DNA from: Arthrobacter sp. MYb213
GTDB lineage: Bacteria; Actinomycetota; Actinomycetes; Actinomycetales; Micrococcaceae
Reading direction: 5' to 3'
Assembly: GCF_002979915.1 (NCBI RefSeq)
Contig: NZ_PCQA01000004.1
Location: 62,001-126,000, forward strand
DNA: 64,000 bases
Shown: in pieces, positions 59,673-64,000 of the stretch
Layout: the number at the start of each line of letters is the position of its first letter
How positions within the stretch are numbered: position 1 is the first letter of the stretch
Made by a program: the position numbers and the translations under genes
Notes under the pieces: model-generated
Databases searched by the model: none
The model's input: only the letters and a program-made list of their open reading frames with translations
Told to the model about the DNA's origin: nothing

Positions 59673-60173
59673 TTAGCTCAAATGTTCAAAGATGATTGCC
59701 GTCTGTGTGGAAGAGAAAGCTCGGTTAGCGCCAAGATGCGTCGCTACGAAGGTGCGCAGGTCATCAATGCTGCGGGAGGCAACTCGCACTAGGAGATCCG
59801 GTGTACCGCCGAGCACAAAAACATCTTTGACTTCTGCTAGCTCTTGCAGGGTCCGTGCGGAGGAAAGTAGCCGGTCACGTGCCGCCGGAGCAACCACCAC
59901 TGAGATCATGGCGTTGACGGTGACACCAAGAAGCTCTTCGTCGATAAGCGTGGTGTATCCGCGGATCACCCCGGCGCGGTGCAACGCCTTGACTCGACCC
60001 AAACAGGTCGAAGGCGCCAGTCCAATCTTGGCCGCGAGCACATTATTGGCAATGCGAGCGTCGGTTCGAAGTTCGGAAAGAATCGCCAAGTCGATCTCAT
60101 CGACGCGAATAGGATGCGGTACCGTTTCGCCCTGGACCGACCAAAGTGAACTTTTCACGAAAATATTTCTCAT
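59673..60173 (-). CDS. Lrp/AsnC-family regulator
   Basis: A 166-residue regulator: N-terminal helix-turn-helix (VDEIDLAILSELRTDARIANNVLAAKIGLAPSTCLGRVKAL in parts) and C-terminal RAM ligand domain (VNAMISVVVAPAARDRL, VKDVFVLGGTPDLLVRVASRSIDDLRTFV in parts). ATG 60173 is used; a GTG at 60158 is an alternative, and neither has a clear ribosome-binding site. Divergent from kynureninase, so it probably senses kynurenine or tryptophan and controls that gene, like KynR of proteobacteria. Confidence 0.9.
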   Translation of the reverse strand: MRNIFVKSSLWSVQGETVPHPIRVDEIDLAILSELRTDARIANNVLAAKIGLAPSTCLGRVKALHRAGVIRGYTTLIDEELLGVTVNAMISVVVAPAARDRLLSSARTLQELAEVKDVFVLGGTPDLLVRVASRSIDDLRTFVATHLGANRAFSSTQTAIIFEHLS

Positions 60174-60185
60174 TTCTTGGCTATT

Positions 60186-60203
60186 CTTCGAAATCGATCG
60201 AAG
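60186..60203. promoter_or_regulatory. Palindrome between the Lrp-type gene and kynU
   Basis: CTTCGA-AATCGA-TCGAAG, perfect 6-bp arms, thirteen bases before the Lrp-type start and about 60 before kynU. A fitting site for the Lrp-family protein to control both genes. Confidence 0.5.
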
Positions 60204-60263
60204 TATTTCGTCACTGATTCTACGATAAGAGATAAGAAGTATTCCTAGAAGAACTGAGAAACC

Positions 60264-61544
60264 GTGCAAACTGAACTGAGCAGAGCTTCCCTAGCGCAGC
60301 TAGATGCCAACGATCCGCTGATCCGGTTCCGCGAGCGCTTTCAACTCCCCGAAGGCGTCATCTACTTAGATGGAAACTCTCTCGGGGCGTTACCGCATGG
60401 AGCGGCCGAGTGTGCCGCACAAGTCGTCACCCAACAATGGGGTCAGGGCCTCATCCGCTCGTGGAACGATGCCGGTTGGTTTGAACTTCCTACGCGTTTA
60501 GGCGACAAGCTGGGCCAGCTGCTGGGCGCAAATCCGGGTGAAACCGTGGTCACCGACACCACCAGCCTTAACCTCTTTAAGGCTTTAGCCTCGGCACTTC
60601 GCATTCAGCAGGTTGACGGCCCAGACCGCCGGGTGCTGATCACCGAACGCGACAACTTCCCTACAGACATTTACATCGCAGAGGGCCTGGCAGACCTGCT
60701 TAACTCTGTCGGCGCTGAAACCGGCGTCAGCTACGAAGTGAAACTGATTGATAGCGAAACAGAGCTGCTTGCAGCCTTAGGAGACGACACCGCGCTCGTA
60801 TCCCTGTCGCACGTGAACTATCGAACCGGTGCCATGTGGGATATGGCTGCTATTACCGAGGCAGTTCACCAAGCCGGCGGGTTGGCGATTTGGGATCTGG
60901 CGCATGCTGCCGGTGCAGTGCCCGTTGATCTGAACGCCGCTAACGCTGACTACGCGGTCGGTTGCACCTATAAATACCTCAACGGTGGCCCCGGATCCCC
61001 GGCATTCATTTGGGTCAACGCGCGCCATCACGAACGTTTTTGGCAGCCGCTGTCCGGCTGGTGGTCCCACCAGGCGCCTTTCGCCATGGCGGAGAGTTAC
61101 ACACCGGCCAATGACGTGCGTCGCTTCATGTGCGGCACCCAGCCGGTAACCTCGATGGCCATGATTGAAGTTGGTCTAGATATCAGTGTTGAAGCGGAGA
61201 TGGTCAAGGTCCGCGCGAACTCGCTAGAACTGACGGACTTGTTTATCGAACTTGTTGAAACCCGCTGTGCCGGGTACGGGCTAGAACTGATCACCCCACG
61301 AGACCATGCCCGCCGCGGAAGCCACGTCAGTTTCAGCCATCTCAACGGCTACGAAATTATCGCTGCGCTCATTTCAAGAGGGGTCATCGGCGACTATCGC
61401 GAGCCTGAGGTTTTGCGTTTTGGGGTTACGCCGCTCTACCTAAGCCGCACCGATATCTGGGATGCGGTAGAGATCCTGCGTGAAGTTCTGCACACTGGGG
61501 CATGGCAGCGCGAGGAGTTTGCCGTACGAAATGCCGTGACATAG
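60264..61544 (+). CDS. kynU: Kynureninase
   Basis: A 426-residue PLP enzyme of tryptophan breakdown that splits kynurenine into anthranilate and alanine. Seen: [60 protein letters not shown], the PLP lysine Lys237 in [12 protein letters not shown] and [12 protein letters not shown] 60264 with only a weak purine stretch upstream. The other kynurenine-pathway genes (kynA, kynB) are not in the window. Followed by an amino-acid permease gene that may import tryptophan or kynurenine. Confidence 0.95.
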   Translation: MQTELSRASLAQLDANDPLIRFRERFQLPEGVIYLDGNSLGALPHGAAECAAQVVTQQWGQGLIRSWNDAGWFELPTRLGDKLGQLLGANPGETVVTDTTSLNLFKALASALRIQQVDGPDRRVLITERDNFPTDIYIAEGLADLLNSVGAETGVSYEVKLIDSETELLAALGDDTALVSLSHVNYRTGAMWDMAAITEAVHQAGGLAIWDLAHAAGAVPVDLNAANADYAVGCTYKYLNGGPGSPAFIWVNARHHERFWQPLSGWWSHQAPFAMAESYTPANDVRRFMCGTQPVTSMAMIEVGLDISVEAEMVKVRANSLELTDLFIELVETRCAGYGLELITPRDHARRGSHVSFSHLNGYEIIAALISRGVIGDYREPEVLRFGVTPLYLSRTDIWDAVEILREVLHTGAWQREEFAVRNAVT

Positions 61545-61668
61545 CGCAAAATTCACTGACCTTCGGGCCTATAACCCGAGAATTCAGCGAATTTACGCCA
61601 GAGTACCCTTAATAACAGCGCGGCATCCATCGATGTCGCGCTGTTCGCATAGGTCTAAGGGAGCATCG

Positions 61669-63048
61669 TTGGGCAAGCAACCGGTACATGTCACTGAATC
61701 CGGGTCGGGTCTAAAGAAGTCATTAACACCGGCCCAGATGTCGATGATCGCGCTGGGCAGCGCAATCGGCACGGGACTGTTTGCCGGCAGTAAGCTGGCC
61801 ATCTCCATGGCAGGACCATCGGTGATCGTTAGCTACCTGATTGGTGGCGTCGTGGCACTGCTGGTCATGGGAGCTCTCGCCGAAATGACGGTTAAGCAGC
61901 CGGTGGCTGGTTCGTTCGGCGTGTACGCCGAACGCTACCTAGGACGGTTCGCCGGATACCTGACCAAATACCTTTACTGGTCCGCGCTAATCTTCGCGGT
62001 GGGTACCGAGGTCAGCGCCGTGGGCGAATACATGCAGTACTGGTTCCCAGAAATTCCCGGACTGCTCTGGGTGATCCTCTTCTCCGTCGTGCTGCTCGCA
62101 GTGAACTTTGCCAGCGTTAAAACCTTCGGCACCACCGAATACTGGTTCTCCGCGATTAAGGTCTTCGCCGTGGTTGCCTTCATCATCATTGCCCTGTGGC
62201 TGGTATTCCATGATTCCACTGACCAATTCGGGTTCCAGAACTACACCGCCGAGGGCGGATTCTTCGCAAATGGGCTCTCCGGTATGTGGAGTGCGGTGAT
62301 CGTGGCAATCTTCTCCTACATGGGCATCGAAGCCATCTCGATTGCCGCGGCCGAGGCCCGCAACCCAAAAATTGCGGTGCGCAAGGCCTTCAAAGTTTCC
62401 TTCCTGCGCCTACTACTCTTCTATGTATTCACCATGGCGTTGATCCTCGCGGTGGCACCCACCAGCGAACTCATTTCCGGAGGTTCTCCGTTTGTCACCG
62501 TCATGTCTCAGGTGGGTATTCCCTTTGCCGACTCGGTGCTGAACTTCGTGCTGATCATTGCCGCACTGTCGGCGATGAACGCTCAGCTCTATGCCGCGAC
62601 TCGCATGTTGCACTCATTGGCTGACTCCGGTCACGCGCCACGTTTAGCCCACAAGACCAGCAGTAACGGTGCCCCGATTCACGCGGTGTGGATGTCTGCC
62701 GGCGGCATTGCCGTGGCTGCACTGGTCTACGCCATGGTTCCAGAAGGCGGATTTGGCATCATGATGTCGCTGGCTACCTTCGGAGCCTTGGCTACCTGGT
62801 TCATGATCTTGGTGACCCACGTGGCCTTCCGGCGCAAGGTGAGCCGGGAGCAGGCGGTCTTGGAGTACAAGCTGCCCGGATACCCCGCGGCCTCACTATT
62901 TGGTGCACTATTACTGGCAGGACTGCTGGTGACCTCGTTCTTCGTCCCGGAATTTAAGTACACGTTGATCTTCGGAGTGCCGTTCGTCATCGTCATGTCG
63001 GTGCTTTACAAGTTGGTCTTTGCCGGCAAGAAGCAACCTTCGGCCTAA
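61669..63048 (+). CDS. Amino acid permease (APC superfamily, AAT family)
   Basis: A 459-residue twelve-helix permease. Seen: LTPAQMSMIALGSAIGTGLFAGSK in parts (helix 1 with the substrate GSAIGTGLF motif), AGPSVIVSYLIGG, GSFGVYAERYLG and SYMGIEAISIAAAEARNP. The AAT family includes GABA, aromatic and proline importers. TTG 61669 is chosen because AAGGGAG lies six bases upstream; the frame runs upstream to 61633 without signal. Its position after kynureninase hints at aromatic amino acid uptake. Confidence 0.9.
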   Translation: MGKQPVHVTESGSGLKKSLTPAQMSMIALGSAIGTGLFAGSKLAISMAGPSVIVSYLIGGVVALLVMGALAEMTVKQPVAGSFGVYAERYLGRFAGYLTKYLYWSALIFAVGTEVSAVGEYMQYWFPEIPGLLWVILFSVVLLAVNFASVKTFGTTEYWFSAIKVFAVVAFIIIALWLVFHDSTDQFGFQNYTAEGGFFANGLSGMWSAVIVAIFSYMGIEAISIAAAEARNPKIAVRKAFKVSFLRLLLFYVFTMALILAVAPTSELISGGSPFVTVMSQVGIPFADSVLNFVLIIAALSAMNAQLYAATRMLHSLADSGHAPRLAHKTSSNGAPIHAVWMSAGGIAVAALVYAMVPEGGFGIMMSLATFGALATWFMILVTHVAFRRKVSREQAVLEYKLPGYPAASLFGALLLAGLLVTSFFVPEFKYTLIFGVPFVIVMSVLYKLVFAGKKQPSA

Positions 63049-63156
63049 CCGGGGCAAACCGAGGCCCGCGGCGCTAGTTCACTGGAGAACTCTGCTGCGG
63101 GCACTAAGATCGTTAAGGGCCTGCCAGATAGCAGGCACAGCAACATTCGAGGAGCA

Positions 63157-63783
63157 ATGGTGGCCAAGCTGTATTTCCGATATGGGGCAATGAACTCGGG
63201 CAAATCAACGAGCTTATTGCAGGCTGCCTTCAACTATGAGGAACGCGGCCAGCGGATCTTATTGGCCAAGCCCGGAGTCGACACTAAGGGTGAAGCCTCG
63301 ATAGTTTCCCGATTAGGGCTTGAACGCGAGGTCGACTTCGTGATCAGCCCGCAAGGTAATGTGCGTCAGCAGTTCGCTGCGATAGCTTCCGGTGAGGATC
63401 CCGAAGCCATTCTCACTCATGTTGATTCGCCCCCGGTCGCTTGCCTGCTTGTCGACGAGGCCCAGTTCTTGACCCGTGAGCAGGTTGATGACCTGTTGCG
63501 AATTGCCGTGCTCGACAACGTACCGGTTCTTGCCTACGGAATCCGCACCGACTTTAAAACCCATGCTTTCCCCGGATCCGCGCGACTCATGGAGCTTGCG
63601 CACTCCTTGGAAGAGCTCAAAACCATTTGCCGTTGCGGGCGCAAAGCAATGTTTAACACTCGCCGGGTGGGCGATCAGGTTGTTTTTGACGGCGACCAGG
63701 TAGCCATCGATGGGGAAGATGTTTGGTACGAGTCACTGTGTGCCTCGTGCTATTTGGATGCCTCGGGTGGGCAACTTAGCTAG
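63157..63783 (+). CDS. tdk: Thymidine kinase (type II)
   Basis: A 208-residue salvage enzyme phosphorylating thymidine. Seen: P-loop GAMNSGKST at residues 10-18, CLLVDEAQFLT (Walker B and catalytic Glu), AYGIRTDFKTHAFPGS lasso region, and zinc cysteines in ICRCGRKA and SLCASCYLD. ATG 63157 lies two bases after GAGGAG, so GTG 63160, the next codon, may be the true start. Monocistronic. Confidence 0.94.
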   Translation: MVAKLYFRYGAMNSGKSTSLLQAAFNYEERGQRILLAKPGVDTKGEASIVSRLGLEREVDFVISPQGNVRQQFAAIASGEDPEAILTHVDSPPVACLLVDEAQFLTREQVDDLLRIAVLDNVPVLAYGIRTDFKTHAFPGSARLMELAHSLEELKTICRCGRKAMFNTRRVGDQVVFDGDQVAIDGEDVWYESLCASCYLDASGGQLS

Positions 63784-63798
63784 CAGGTGCCCGCGGGA

Positions 63799-63999
63799 TT
63801 AGGGACGTGAGAAGAGTCCGGAAACTGCTCGCTGCAGTCCCCAATCAAAACCATCACTTTGTGGTGTATCAACGTCCAACTGCACGAGGTTCTGCCGGTA
63901 GGCCACCGAACCCAAAATGTGGTTAAGCAGCAGTTGCTGACCAAAACGGGATTCTTCCACAGACAAACCAGCTAATTGAAGTAGCTCGCGTAGCTGTAG
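63799..63999 (-). CDS. C-terminal end of an unrecognised protein (partial)
   Basis: A minus-strand frame runs from the right edge of the window to a TAA at 63799-63801, giving 66 residues with balanced, protein-like composition (helical RELLQLAGLSVEESRFGQQLL in parts, ending GLQRAVSGLFSRP). Codon use is like neighbouring genes. The start lies outside the window. Family not recognised. It converges on tdk with a 15-bp gap. Confidence 0.6.
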   Translation of the reverse strand, partial: LQLRELLQLAGLSVEESRFGQQLLLNHILGSVAYRQNLVQLDVDTPQSDGFDWGLQRAVSGLFSRP

Positions 64000-64000
64000 T

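Noticed and set aside
1-64000. Mobile elements, prophage, CRISPR arrays, defence islands or rRNA genes
   Set aside because: No transposase, integrase, phage structural, Cas, restriction-modification or rRNA sequence was recognised, and no direct repeats with regular spacers were seen apart from the coding repeats in the NlpC/P60 and M23 genes.

Overview
The window looks like chromosomal DNA from a moderately GC-rich actinobacterium of the Micrococcaceae (Arthrobacter/Glutamicibacter-like). This is inferred from the mix of families: class II fructose-bisphosphate aldolase next to a DUF3151 gene, a LuxR/LAL regulator behind a benABCDK operon, aldonolactone-oxidase and PLP-aldolase neighbours, Ser/Pro-rich M23 and NlpC/P60 cell-wall hydrolases, frequent GTG/TTG starts and ATGA/GTGA stop-start overlaps. 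I see no insertion sequence, phage gene, integrase, CRISPR array or rRNA. Gene order is that of an ordinary chromosome with a catabolic block. Both ends cut through genes.

Layout. 1-4 kb: end of an unknown gene, an FAD aldonolactone-oxidase-like protein with a PLP deaminase/aldolase partner, and a helical hypothetical. 4-6 kb: MFS exporter with its TetR regulator and a perfect palindromic operator. 6.4-20.5 kb: aromatic catabolism. benABCD makes catechol from benzoate, benK imports benzoate, a 895-aa LuxR/LAL protein is the likely regulator, and after about 2 kb of unrelated small genes a cat cluster (catR-catB-catC, then catA with its own control region) opens and processes the catechol ring towards 3-oxoadipate enol-lactone. 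The enol-lactonase and later beta-ketoadipate steps are not in the window. 20.6-30.7 kb: DUF445 protein, a fused phosphodiesterase/alanyl-tRNA-editing-like protein, AzlCD amino-acid exporter, small enzymes, purine permease and a universal stress protein. 30.8-34.4 kb: NlpC/P60 wall hydrolase, a gene-poor stretch, a small metalloprotease and a tRNA cluster (Glu, Asp, Phe, Asp). 34.4-43.1 kb: exonuclease III, valine-type branched-chain degradation genes with a MarR regulator, a self-regulated membrane-protein operon, nadE and pyrE. 43.1-50.1 kb: LacI-controlled sugar ABC importer with a GH3 glycosidase. 50.4-55.2 kb: HAD phosphatase, TrmH-type methylase, M23 peptidase, fba and DUF3151. 55.5-59.6 kb: DUF4956 + VTC polyphosphate-polymerase-like pair behind a phased GTT-repeat array resembling a PHO box, facing a two-component system led by a poly-aspartate-tailed anchored protein. 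59.6-64 kb: Lrp-type regulator, kynureninase, amino-acid permease, thymidine kinase and the end of an unknown gene.

The observations most worth a second look are the GDPD-AlaX fusion (21998-23554), the ligand-domain-like tail on BenC (8494-10041), the PHO-box-like array in front of the polyphosphate polymerase pair (55446-55500), the near-consensus parS sequence at the centre of a terminator hairpin (4047-4062), and the paired inverted repeats in the catA control region (18060-18140). All functional statements come from reading motifs by eye; no database search was run.
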